Source of the DNA: RGIG4103 sp045644605
Lineage (GTDB): Bacteria; Bacillota; Clostridia; RUG12999
DNA: 43,107 nucleotides
Reading direction: 5' to 3'
Assembly: GCA_045644605.1 (NCBI GenBank)
Contig: JAZRHB010000021.1
Location: 1 to 43,107 of the forward strand
In this document: positions 7,477 to 14,905 of the stretch, piece after piece
Numbering within the stretch: position 1 is the first letter of the stretch
Layout: every line of letters starts with the position of its first letter
The notes under the pieces: generated by a model
Database searches by the model: none
The model's input: only the letters and a program-made list of their open reading frames with translations
Told to the model about the DNA's origin: nothing
Translations under genes and position numbers: made by a program

Positions 7477-8774
7477 CAGTAGTAAACCCAAAGTTTGGTG
7501 TATTATGGTATCATCAAAGGTTTTGGGGAGGGGATGAGTGTATTACATACAGCGAAAGACAAAAAGAGCTTATCGGGTTATGGAAAAGTGACGGACTTAA
7601 AAGAATCAATGTTCTTGAGGGGTCAGTCAGAAGCGGTAAAACATGGATAAGCCTTGTGGTGTGGGCGCTCTGGGTTGCCGGTATGCCTGAAGATGCAAGT
7701 TTTATTATGGTTGCAAAAACCATTTCCTCACTTCGGCGCAATGTTATTGAATTGCTTGAAGAGCTTGTTGGGGCAAAACAATTTAAATATTCACTTTCTA
7801 AAAAGGAAGGCCGCCTGTTTGGGCGGCTTGTTTATTTTGAGGGAGTAAGCGACTGCCGTGCTGAAAGCAAGATAAGGGGGATGAGCCTTTCGGGAGCGTA
7901 TTGCGATGAGATTACGCTTTTTAATGAGGACTTTTTTACTATGCTTTTATCGAGGTTAAGTAAGCCCGGTGCAAAGCTTATAGGAACAACAAATCCGGAT
8001 AATCCGAATCACTGGTTCAAGAAGAAATATCTTGATAGAAAAGGCGAACTTGACCTTCTTGATATGAAATTTCTGATTGATGATAATCCGTTTTTAAGCG
8101 ACGATTATGTGGAGAACTTAAAAAAAGAATATACGGGAGTATTTTATGACAGGTTTATTCTTGGACTCTGGAAAGCGGCGGAGGGGATTATATACCGCGA
8201 GTTTGCCGAAAACACAAAAGGTTTTTTTGCGAGTGGCGATGAGGACATAATGCTTGCATCAATTGGTGTGGATTTCGGTGGTAACAAATCGGCACACGCA
8301 TTTGTTTGTACGGGATTTACAAAGGGGTTTCGTGAAGTGGTTGTGCTTGAAGAGTTCTATATGAAAAAGGCGGTTTCACCGGAAGAGCTTGAAAAATGTT
8401 TTGTGGAGTTTGTCAGGATGTGCAAAGAAAAATATCCGGTTTACGATGTGTACTGCGACAGTGCCGAAACTACGCTTATTGCCGGGTTTGAGGTTGCGGC
8501 GGCACGGGCGGCACTTGCCGTTGACGTGCGAAAGGCAAAGAAAACAAAGGTTACGCAGAGAATAAGATTTTTCAATATGATTATGTCACAGAGGCGGTTT
8601 AAGATAAGACGGGAGCTTGTGCATCTTATTGATGCAATTTCGGGTGCATTATGGGATGATAAGAGTTCGGGTGACGTAAGGCTTGATGACGGCACGGTTA
8701 ATGTGGATTCGCTTGATGCAATGGAGTACAGTGTGGAAAGCTATATGGATGATATTTTAAGCCGAGTGGAATAG
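7473..8774 (+). CDS. Phage terminase large subunit (PBSX/XtmB type)
   Basis: ATP-driven DNA-packaging motor and nuclease, 433 residues. The Walker A-like motif is GSVRSGKT (residues 50-57), and the Walker B region is ISLGAYCDEIT-like (GAYCDEITLF) near 147. The coupling motif is GTTNPDNPNHW near 174. The RNase H-like nuclease starts at VDFGGNKSA (about 265) and has further acidic residues in YCDSAET near 328. The GTG start at 7473 overlaps the parB-like stop codon in a GTGA arrangement, implying translational coupling; the ribosome binding site is weak. The gene is full length with no frameshift. A GC stem followed by T-rich sequence lies inside it at 7807-7838. Confidence 0.93.
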   Translation: MTVVNPKFGVLWYHQRFWGGDECITYSERQKELIGLWKSDGLKRINVLEGSVRSGKTWISLVVWALWVAGMPEDASFIMVAKTISSLRRNVIELLEELVGAKQFKYSLSKKEGRLFGRLVYFEGVSDCRAESKIRGMSLSGAYCDEITLFNEDFFTMLLSRLSKPGAKLIGTTNPDNPNHWFKKKYLDRKGELDLLDMKFLIDDNPFLSDDYVENLKKEYTGVFYDRFILGLWKAAEGIIYREFAENTKGFFASGDEDIMLASIGVDFGGNKSAHAFVCTGFTKGFREVVVLEEFYMKKAVSPEELEKCFVEFVRMCKEKYPVYDVYCDSAETTLIAGFEVAAARAALAVDVRKAKKTKVTQRIRFFNMIMSQRRFKIRRELVHLIDAISGALWDDKSSGDVRLDDGTVNVDSLDAMEYSVESYMDDILSRVE

Positions 8775-8864
8775 AACACCACAAGGTTTAAAACCATAAA
8801 TTTTGCGTAATACGGCAGAAAATTCTACAAATATACGCGAAAATCAGTTTTAAGGAGGAATGAT
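8775..8864. other. Short noncoding gap between terminase and portal genes
   Basis: Ninety bases with a small GGTTTAAAACC inverted repeat and the AAGGAGGA ribosome binding site of the portal gene. No clear promoter or terminator is visible. Confidence 0.4.
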
Positions 8865-10163
8865 ATGGATAGTATCAGAAGTTATTTGAAAAACGAGGGG
8901 TATAATGTAATTGACGACTCGTTCTACAGCCATATTTCAAAATGGCTGGGTTGGTATCAGGGAAAGGTAAGCAGTTTTCACGATTATACGCAGTATAACG
9001 GGAAAACGGTGGTGGCACGAAGCAGAGCTACGCTCAGTATGGCAAAAAAAGTGTGTGAGGACTGGGCAAATCTTATTATGAATGAGAAAGTGAAAATCTG
9101 TGTCGGAAATGAAACGGCACAAAGCTTTCTTGATTCGGTGCTTGATAAAAACAATTTCAAGGTAAGGGCAAACCGTCTTACAGAAATTTGTTTTGCGCTT
9201 GGCACGGGCGCGTTTGTGGAATATAAGGATGGCGATGATGTTGTAATTGATTACATACGCGCCGATATGATATATCCGCTTTCGTGGGAAAACGGACGGA
9301 TTACCGGATGCGCATTTGCAAGCGAAAGAATTGTGGATGAGACAGAATGTGTGTATATGAATATACATACGCAGGAAAACGGCAGATATATTGTAAGAAA
9401 CAAGCTGTTTAAAGCGGAATATTCGGGTCTTACCGAAATGGCTTTGCCGGAGGGTGTTTTAGGGGAATACGAAGCAGGAGATATGCCGATGTTCCAGATT
9501 ATTACGCCGAATATTGTGAATAATATTGACCTTGATAACCCAATGGGGATTTCGGTTTTTGCGGACAGCATTGACGTGCTGAAAGGGATTGACCTTGTGT
9601 ATGACAGCTATCAGAATGAGTTCCGTCTTGGTAAAAAAAGAATTATTGTGCCGGCGGGTATGGCACAGATTTCGCAGGGGTCAGGATTTAATCCGTTGTT
9701 TGATGATAATGATACCGAATTTTATGCAATGACGGATAAGTCGCTTACGGATTTGCGTGAAATAAATATGGAGCTTCGTGCCGAGCCGCACGAAAAGGCG
9801 TTGCAGAAAAACCTAAATCTTCTTGCCGCAAAGTGCGGACTTGGCAATGATAGATACTTAAGCACCCGTAATGAGATAAAAACTGCAACAGAGGTCATAA
9901 GTGAGAAATCCGAGCTTTATCAAAATCTTAAAAAACACGAGCTTGTGTTTGAAAAGGCGGCTATTGATATGGCAAGGGCGGTGCTCTACCTTGGCGGGTT
10001 TGACACTCAGGATGTTACTGTTTTGTTTGATGACAGTATTATTGAGGACAGCGGTGCTATTGCAGAGCGTGCAATGGAGGAGCTTAAGAATGGAATTATT
10101 GATAAAAAGCAGTATCTTATGAGAGTATACAATATGAGCGAAAATCAGGCGGAAAAGTATTGA
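8865..10163 (+). CDS. Phage portal protein (SPP1 Gp6-like)
   Basis: Forms the dodecameric ring at the capsid vertex through which DNA enters and to which the tail attaches. The 432-residue sequence follows the SPP1/A118-type portal pattern. A basic N-terminus with WYQGKVSSFHDY is followed by ARSRATLSMAKKVCEDWANLIMNE, a beta-rich middle, and LDNPMGISVFADSIDVLKGIDLVYD. The C-terminus has ATEVISEKSELYQNLKKHE (residues ~343-361), which usually precedes the clip and crown helices. AAGGAGGAATGAT before the ATG is strong. In SPP1-like phages a MuF-type minor head gene follows the portal; here an independent GDSL cassette occupies that place. Confidence 0.92.
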   Translation: MDSIRSYLKNEGYNVIDDSFYSHISKWLGWYQGKVSSFHDYTQYNGKTVVARSRATLSMAKKVCEDWANLIMNEKVKICVGNETAQSFLDSVLDKNNFKVRANRLTEICFALGTGAFVEYKDGDDVVIDYIRADMIYPLSWENGRITGCAFASERIVDETECVYMNIHTQENGRYIVRNKLFKAEYSGLTEMALPEGVLGEYEAGDMPMFQIITPNIVNNIDLDNPMGISVFADSIDVLKGIDLVYDSYQNEFRLGKKRIIVPAGMAQISQGSGFNPLFDDNDTEFYAMTDKSLTDLREINMELRAEPHEKALQKNLNLLAAKCGLGNDRYLSTRNEIKTATEVISEKSELYQNLKKHELVFEKAAIDMARAVLYLGGFDTQDVTVLFDDSIIEDSGAIAERAMEELKNGIIDKKQYLMRVYNMSENQAEKY

Positions 10164-10188
10164 CAATAATGTAGTGGTATGGTAAAAT
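10160..10188 (+). promoter_or_regulatory. Dedicated promoter of the GDSL moron gene
   Basis: TTGACA at 10160-10165 and TAAAAT at 10183-10188, 17 bp apart, with TGG immediately upstream of the -10. It starts at the very end of the portal gene (stop at 10161-10163) and lies inside an operon whose other genes lack promoters. Confidence 0.8.
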
Positions 10189-10213
10189 GACCCTTGAAAG
10201 AGGAGGGCTACAT

Positions 10214-10942
10214 ATGAAGCTTCGTGAAAAATTTATGAATTATGACGCTATGGGTGATGACAGAAACCCTATTACAATTGCTTTCTTTGGCGACAGCGTG
10301 ACTCACGGTGCGTTTGAAGGTATTATGACACCGAAAGGATATGCGGATGTTTTTGATTATGACAATGTATATCATAATGTGCTGAAACAGATGTTTGCGG
10401 AAATTTATCCGAGTGTGCCTGTTAACATTATAAATGCAGGTAAATCGGGAGATAATGCAACACATTCGCTCTGGCACGGATTTCTTGAAAGATTTGTACT
10501 TTGCTACAATCCTGACCTTACGGTTGTTTGCTTTGCACTTAATGATAGCGGTGGCGGTCTTGAGCTTCTTGAAAGATATGAAAATTCACTTCGTGAGATT
10601 TTCATAAAGCTTAAAGAAGCCGGTGGCGAGGTTATCTTTATGACGCCGAATATGACGGCTACATATATTTCGCCAGATATAGATGAAGATATGCGTCCAA
10701 GAGCAGAAAAAAATACAAGACGCTTTGAAACTGGAATACTTGAAAAATATGTTGAAGCAGCTAAAAAAGTGGCGGCAGAGTGCGGTGTTCCCGTGTGTGA
10801 CTGCTTTGCAAAATGGAAGAAGCTGTATCAGGCCGGGGTTGATGTTACAAGCTTGCTTGCTAATAAAATGAATCACCCTACAAGACCGATGCACATGATG
10901 TTCGCACATTCGCTTTTTGAAATGATTATGTTTGAAGACTAA
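10214..10942 (+). CDS. SGNH/GDSL hydrolase carried as a phage moron
   Basis: A 242-residue protein without signal peptide. SGNH motifs are visible: FFGDSVTHGAF (nucleophile Ser, about residue 24), NAGKSGDNATHS (block II), FALNDSGG (block III, with ALND instead of GxND), and NHPTRPMHMMFAH near the C-terminus for block V. An upstream in-frame start at 10187 is disfavoured because AGGAGG at 10200-10205 points to ATG 10214. It resembles esterases acting on acetylated sugars, and the substrate is unknown. It sits between portal and scaffold genes with its own consensus promoter and strong terminator, so it can be expressed when the phage genes are silent. That is the definition of a moron, and a host-surface or metabolic role for the lysogen is a fair inference. 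Confidence 0.9.
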   Translation: MKLREKFMNYDAMGDDRNPITIAFFGDSVTHGAFEGIMTPKGYADVFDYDNVYHNVLKQMFAEIYPSVPVNIINAGKSGDNATHSLWHGFLERFVLCYNPDLTVVCFALNDSGGGLELLERYENSLREIFIKLKEAGGEVIFMTPNMTATYISPDIDEDMRPRAEKNTRRFETGILEKYVEAAKKVAAECGVPVCDCFAKWKKLYQAGVDVTSLLANKMNHPTRPMHMMFAHSLFEMIMFED

Positions 10943-10956
10943 AAAACTTAATAATT

Positions 10957-10984
10957 AAGGACACTTAAAAGGTGTCCTTTTTTT
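10957..10984 (+). terminator. Strong intrinsic terminator of the GDSL moron
   Basis: AAGGACAC at 10957-10964 pairs with GTGTCCTT at 10972-10979 around TTAAAAG, followed by an unbroken T run to 10984. It lies 14 bases after the GDSL stop codon. It would also stop read-through from the upstream head operon unless antitermination occurs. Confidence 0.92.
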
Positions 10985-11099
10985 GTGCCCCGGGCATGGC
11001 GTTAAAACTGCCTTTTATATAGATTCTCCTGCAGTATGAGATATAAACTGCTGACCTTTTTTGTGGCGAAACCACATATAAAAACTAAAAGGAGGAAAT
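10985..11099. other. Noncoding gap before the scaffold gene
   Basis: About 115 bases holding a short TGCCCcGGGCA palindrome at 10987, a GCAGT/ACTGC inverted repeat near 11033-11053 followed by CTGACCTTTTTT, and a small TGTGG/CCACA hairpin at 11062-11076. No clear -35/-10 pair is seen, so how the genes after the moron terminator are transcribed is not evident. Confidence 0.4.
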
Positions 11100-11651
11100 A
11101 TGGAATTTTTAAAAGAGGCACTGGGGGATGAGCTTTTTGGTGCGGTGGAAGAAAGGCTTGCGGGAAATGAAAATATCAAGCTTGCCAATCTGGCGGGCGG
11201 CGGATATGTAAGCCGCGAAAAATATACCGCGCTTGAAAATGAAAACGGTGCCAATAAAAAAATGCTTGAGGAGCAAAGCGGAAGACTTGCGGCGTATGAC
11301 GAAATGAAATTGGCATATGATGCGCTTAAAGAAAAATATGATGCGGACACTGCAGGGTTTGCACATAAGATGGCGGAAACGGGTAAATCACATGCGATTG
11401 ACATGGCACTTATGAGCCGCAGGGCTAAAAATATCAAAGCGGCGAGGGCACTTCTTGATATGGATAAAATTGAATTTAAGGACGGAGTGCTTTCCGGATT
11501 TGATGAGCAGATGGAAAGGGTTTTTGCCGATAATGAATATCTTTTCGGGGACGAAATAAAGCTTGCCGGAGGTATGAGGCATTTGGGCAAAAATCAGGCT
11601 TCTCAAGGCTTTTTACAGACAATTTATGAAAATCAGGCTAAAAGAAATTAG
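11100..11651 (+). CDS. Phage capsid scaffold protein (GP20 family)
   Basis: A 183-residue, highly charged, mostly helical protein. The N-terminal segment MEFLKEALGDELFGAVEERL is followed by a coiled-coil stretch at residues ~35-85 (YTALENENGANKKMLEEQ). The C-terminal LFGDEIKLAGGMRHLG region probably contacts the capsid. The GP20 family templates procapsid assembly and leaves before DNA packaging. It sits directly before the major capsid gene, as in SPP1-type phages, with GGAGGAAAT before the ATG. No protease domain is fused, and no separate head protease is visible. Confidence 0.88.
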   Translation: MEFLKEALGDELFGAVEERLAGNENIKLANLAGGGYVSREKYTALENENGANKKMLEEQSGRLAAYDEMKLAYDALKEKYDADTAGFAHKMAETGKSHAIDMALMSRRAKNIKAARALLDMDKIEFKDGVLSGFDEQMERVFADNEYLFGDEIKLAGGMRHLGKNQASQGFLQTIYENQAKRN

Positions 11652-11660
11652 GAGGAAAAA

Positions 11661-12806
11661 ATGAGTTATTTAAAAGATGAATTAACAGGTTTTGTGCCTG
11701 CGGAGCAGGCAAAAGAAATTCTTGCAGGTATTGTAAGGGGATCAAGCGTTCTTCGCCTTTCTAAAGTAGAGGCAATGAATTCAGATAAAAAGAAATTCAA
11801 CGTTCTTGTTGACGGACCGGGTGCTTACTGGGTTGGCGAAGGTCAGAGAATTGAAACATCGGGTGCATCATGGATTCATCCCGAAATTGAGGCTAAAAAG
11901 CTTGCGGTTATTATTCCGGTTACAAAAGAAAAGCTGAACGATTCCACAATCAACGTGTTTGAAGAACTCAAACCGCAGATTCAGGAAGTGTTCTACAAAG
12001 CAATTGACAAGGCTTGTCTTTTCGGCGAAAATTCTCCATTTGCAACTAACGTTATGGCGGCGGCGGAAGGCTCTGGCATGGTTATAAAATCAAACAATGA
12101 TATTGACCTTGCAATTTCCGATACTATGGAAGCGGTTGAAGCTAACGGATACGAAGTTACAGGTTTTGCCGGTCATATCGGTGTTAAAAATGCACTCCGC
12201 AAATTAAGAGATGCAAATGACGCTCCGGTTTACATTGAAGGTATCAATGAAAAAGAACTTTATTCACAGCCGATTGAATTCGTTCGTAACGGTTCATGGG
12301 ATAAAAATAAAGCTGATATTATCGGCGGTGACTGGAAATACAGCATTGTTGGTATGCGTTCGGGTATCGAATTTGAAGTTCTTACTGAAGCAACTCTTCA
12401 GGGAACACTTGATGCCGACGGCAAACCGCTTTCTCTTGCAGAACAGGATATGATTGCTATTAAAGCTACTATGAGAATTGGCTATCTTGTTATTAAAGAC
12501 GATGCGTTTGCTGCATATAAATATGCAGCACCTGAAATAAGACCGCTTAATGTAACATCAACAGAAGGAAGCGAAGAAGGAACTACTGTTATTGAAGTAA
12601 CTCCGGATGCTTCTATGGGTAACAGCCTTGTTTACAAGGTTGGTGCATCAGCAACAGAAGTTTCCTACGATGAAGATTTATCTTCGTGGGATGTATTTGA
12701 CGGCAGAGAAATTTCTGCTACCGAAGGTCAGTACATTACTGTTGCGGAAACCGATACCCTTGGTCTTGCTAAAAAAGCCGGCAGCTGCGTTGTAGTTTGC
12801 AAATAA
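11661..12806 (+). CDS. HK97-fold major capsid protein with a C-terminal extension
   Basis: A 381-residue shell protein. The N-terminal part (SYLKDELTGFVPAEQAKEIL) and the segments AYWVGEGQRIETSG, KKLAVIIPVTKEKLND and DKACLFGENSPFATN follow the HK97-like capsid pattern; RIGYLVIKDDAFA ends the core at about residue 290. Roughly 85 further residues (about 297-381), starting after IRPLNVTSTEG, form a separate beta-rich segment (SLVYKVGASATEVSYDED...GSCVVVCK). This could be a small surface or decoration domain displayed on each capsomer. GGAGGAAAAA precedes the ATG. Codon use here resembles groEL (many GTT, GCT, CTT), fitting high expression. Confidence 0.93.
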   Translation: MSYLKDELTGFVPAEQAKEILAGIVRGSSVLRLSKVEAMNSDKKKFNVLVDGPGAYWVGEGQRIETSGASWIHPEIEAKKLAVIIPVTKEKLNDSTINVFEELKPQIQEVFYKAIDKACLFGENSPFATNVMAAAEGSGMVIKSNNDIDLAISDTMEAVEANGYEVTGFAGHIGVKNALRKLRDANDAPVYIEGINEKELYSQPIEFVRNGSWDKNKADIIGGDWKYSIVGMRSGIEFEVLTEATLQGTLDADGKPLSLAEQDMIAIKATMRIGYLVIKDDAFAAYKYAAPEIRPLNVTSTEGSEEGTTVIEVTPDASMGNSLVYKVGASATEVSYDEDLSSWDVFDGREISATEGQYITVAETDTLGLAKKAGSCVVVCK

Positions 12807-12818
12807 GCAGGTGGTAAT

Positions 12819-13151
12819 ATGCAGTATGTGGATTTTACATATTACAGCGAAGCCTTTGGGGGAGATTTAATCCCCCAGAGGCTTTTTGCCAGGTATGAGC
12901 TCAAGGCAAGAAGCTTTATTGATAATATTACGTTTGGGAATATTGAAGTCCCATGTGATGATAAAATAAAAACGGCTGTTTGTGAAATGTGTGAAGCATT
13001 CTACTGTGATGACGAAAAAAAGAACATTCATTCCGAGGAGCATGACGGATACGGTATTGTTTACGATGAAGATGTTCTTGAAGAAAAGCTTGCAAAAATT
13101 GCCGAAATTTATCTTGCGGCTACAGGATATCTGTACGGAGGGATTTATTAA
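12819..13151 (+). CDS. Head-tail connector (Gp6/Gp15-like adaptor)
   Basis: A 110-residue helical protein with the connector pattern: YYSEAFGG at the N-terminus, a helix with ARYELKARSFIDNITFG (residues ~26-42), KIKTAVCEMCEAFY, and a C-terminal EEKLAKIAEIYLAATGYLYGG. Such adaptors sit under the portal ring. Position after the capsid gene and length support this. The stop codon overlaps the next ATG by one base. A long, stable stem-loop with a T run lies inside the coding region at 12851-12887. Confidence 0.82.
   Translation: MQYVDFTYYSEAFGGDLIPQRLFARYELKARSFIDNITFGNIEVPCDDKIKTAVCEMCEAFYCDDEKKNIHSEEHDGYGIVYDEDVLEEKLAKIAEIYLAATGYLYGGIY
12851..12887 (+). terminator. Terminator-like stem-loop inside the connector gene
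   Basis: Thirteen base pairs (12851-12863 with 12871-12883, one G-U pair, five consecutive G-C pairs) around the loop GATTTAA, followed by T residues at 12883-12887. It meets the usual criteria for an intrinsic terminator but lies 45 bases downstream of the capsid stop codon, within the next reading frame. It may attenuate transcription after the capsid gene. Confidence 0.55.
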
Positions 13152-13441
13152 TGATTCTTCGCGGGGATATTACGGTATATGATAAAGATAAAAGGATGCA
13201 GTTTTGCGGTGTTCGTATATGCGACAGTACAAGTCTTGAGATGAAAGAACGCGGCGTGGTAAAATCGGGGAGCGTTATCATAAGGATTTTTGAAGATGGT
13301 GTAGTCATTCCGGAAGGAGCAAGGCTTGTGATTGGACACTGCGGGGACGAGGTTTGTCCCCCGCAGGCATTTTTTATTACAGCTGTTAAGAAAAATAAAG
13401 GTATTGGAAAAGCACATTATAAAGTGGTTGCCGAAAGGTAA
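13151..13441 (+). CDS. Putative head-closure / minor capsid protein
   Basis: A 96-residue beta-rich protein (MILRGDITVYDKDKRMQFCGVRIC...). Position between the connector and the next small gene, and size, match the head-completion or minor capsid proteins of SPP1-like phages. I do not see a diagnostic motif, so the function rests mainly on synteny. The ATG overlaps the previous stop codon (TAATG-type coupling). It contains a GC-rich hairpin followed by T6 at 13339-13375. Confidence 0.65.
   Translation: MILRGDITVYDKDKRMQFCGVRICDSTSLEMKERGVVKSGSVIIRIFEDGVVIPEGARLVIGHCGDEVCPPQAFFITAVKKNKGIGKAHYKVVAER
13339..13375 (+). terminator. Second terminator-like stem-loop inside a head-completion gene
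   Basis: CTGCGGGGAC at 13339-13348 pairs with GTCCCCCGCAG at 13356-13366 (one bulged C) around GAGGTTT, and a T6 run follows at 13370-13375. It lies near the 3' end of the coding region and resembles the element at 12851. Confidence 0.45.
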
Positions 13442-13843
13442 GTGATATTTTTGATTACAGAAAAAATAGTTGAAATAGTAAACGAATTTGATTGCATTAA
13501 AAATCGCTCTTGCGAGGTGGATTTTCTTGAAAATGACGGTATCAGTATAGTGCCGGTTTCAGATGATGAAATAAGGAAATATGTAAGCGGCGACGCACTC
13601 CGTCAGTTTGTATTTAAGCTTGTAGTAAATACGGATTATCTTAAAGAAAATGTAAAAGAAATTTACGGCTTTTTTGAACAGTTCAAATCGGAACTGGAAA
13701 GTCATAAGGCAGTGGATATAGATGATAATCTACAGGCACTTAATTTTTCGCAGGAGGGCGAGTTTGAGGCAGAGCATTTAAGCGCAGCTCAGATGAAATA
13801 CGCAGTGAAATGCTCTTTGAATTATTATAAAAGGGGAGAATAG
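13442..13843 (+). CDS. Putative tail terminator / minor capsid protein
   Basis: A 133-residue protein (ITEKIVEIVNEFDCIKNRSC...). Between head closure and major tail protein one expects the tail-terminator (minor capsid 3-like) protein, and the alpha/beta pattern and size fit. The assignment is by synteny. The start is uncertain: GTG at 13442 is directly after the previous stop, while TTG at 13451 (giving MITEKIVEIV) has the better spacing to GAAAGGTAAGTGA. Confidence 0.65.
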   Translation: MIFLITEKIVEIVNEFDCIKNRSCEVDFLENDGISIVPVSDDEIRKYVSGDALRQFVFKLVVNTDYLKENVKEIYGFFEQFKSELESHKAVDIDDNLQALNFSQEGEFEAEHLSAAQMKYAVKCSLNYYKRGE

Positions 13844-13847
13844 ATAA

Positions 13848-14327
13848 ATGAATATTGTTAAAAGAAGCAAGGTACTTCCGTTTTATGCAGTAGATGACGG
13901 ACAGTTCGTAAGAATGACCGGATTTACACAGGCAAGCGTAAACAGAAGTCCGATTGAATATTCACGTCAGTATATTGATGAAGAATTCAAGAGAAATGAC
14001 GTTGTGGGTTATGATACTGCAATGTCTTTTTCTTTTGATTTGTTTGAAAACAATGCCGTACACAGCGATATTGCAAACATTGCTGAAAATGAGTTTGTTG
14101 GCGGCGATGCAATAAGAGAAATTGTCAGCGTTGATTTAAGCAGCGCTGATGAAAACGGCAGCTGCAAAGCAGTTAAAAGAAGTTTTTCCGTTATGGTTGA
14201 AAACGAAGGCGATGCAGCGGAAGCATACACATACAGCGGAAGCTTTAAAGCGTCCGGAGAAAAAGTGTTTGGCAGGGCAGTTTCGGAAGATAACTGGCAG
14301 ACCTGTACATTCGTACCCGGAGAATGA
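13848..14327 (+). CDS. Major tail protein (tail tube subunit)
   Basis: A 159-residue protein starting MNIVKRSKVLPFYAVDD with a beta-rich body (RMTGFTQASVNRSPIEYSRQYIDEEF) typical of siphophage tail-tube subunits. It lies between the tail terminator and Gp15 genes, where the tube gene is expected. GGGGAGAATAGATAA before the ATG is a good ribosome binding site. Its stop overlaps the next ATG by four bases (ATGA). No sheath gene follows, so the tail would be non-contractile. Confidence 0.8.
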   Translation: MNIVKRSKVLPFYAVDDGQFVRMTGFTQASVNRSPIEYSRQYIDEEFKRNDVVGYDTAMSFSFDLFENNAVHSDIANIAENEFVGGDAIREIVSVDLSSADENGSCKAVKRSFSVMVENEGDAAEAYTYSGSFKASGEKVFGRAVSEDNWQTCTFVPGE

Positions 14328-14881
14328 GTATTCTAAATACTCCGCTTCCTGAATATGTTGAAGCTTTTGGCGGGAATTATGGCATTTATACCGATTTCAG
14401 ACGGTGGATTGATTTTGAACAGATGATGAAAATTAACCCGCCGTCAAAGAGGTATGCCGAAATTTTTAAAAAATATTACATCTCGCTTCCGCCAAAATTT
14501 TCCGAGGCTGTTTATGCCCTTTGCAGGTTTTATGCAGGGGGCATTATGCCCCGGGGAAATACCGGGGGCAGAGGCAAGAGACTGTATTCGTATAAGCAGG
14601 ATGCTGATTTGATTTACTGTGCTTTTTATGCGCAGTATCATATTGACCTTGAAAAAGAAAATATGCATTGGTGGAAGTTTCTGACACTGTTTAGGGGGCT
14701 TGACCAAAACTCTAGGTTTATGCAGATTGTAAGACTTCGCAGTATGGATTTAAATGAAATAAAAGATAAAAATGAAAAAATAAGAGTTGCCGGACTTCAA
14801 AAGAAATATGCGCTTATTGATGAACGCAGTCCGGAAATAAAAGACGAAGATTTTGCAGATAAGATATCTATGCTGTTTTAG
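14324..14881 (+). CDS. Bacteriophage Gp15-family protein (tail assembly chaperone-like)
   Basis: A 185-residue protein. The segment YSYKQDADLIYCAFYAQYHIDL followed by MHWWKFLTLFRGL (residues ~82-125) is the recognisable core of the Gp15 family, found just before tape-measure genes in phages of Firmicutes. The position suggests a tail-assembly chaperone. Only one such gene is present instead of the frequent Gp14/Gp15 pair, and I see no frameshift product. The coding region includes two mutually exclusive GC-rich hairpins at 14537-14570. Confidence 0.85.
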   Translation: MSILNTPLPEYVEAFGGNYGIYTDFRRWIDFEQMMKINPPSKRYAEIFKKYYISLPPKFSEAVYALCRFYAGGIMPRGNTGGRGKRLYSYKQDADLIYCAFYAQYHIDLEKENMHWWKFLTLFRGLDQNSRFMQIVRLRSMDLNEIKDKNEKIRVAGLQKKYALIDERSPEIKDEDFADKISMLF

Positions 14882-14905
14882 GAGGCGATTGAAATAAAAA
14901 TTGAT

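Noticed and set aside
5932..10942. The two GDSL genes as a recent duplication
   Set aside because: Apart from SGNH motifs the proteins differ in length, spacing of blocks and sequence (GVND versus ALND), so they are distant relatives.
10983..11099. Promoter for the scaffold-capsid genes after the moron terminator
   Set aside because: AT-rich patches exist, but no hexamer pair with 16-18 bp spacing close to consensus could be found, so none is annotated.
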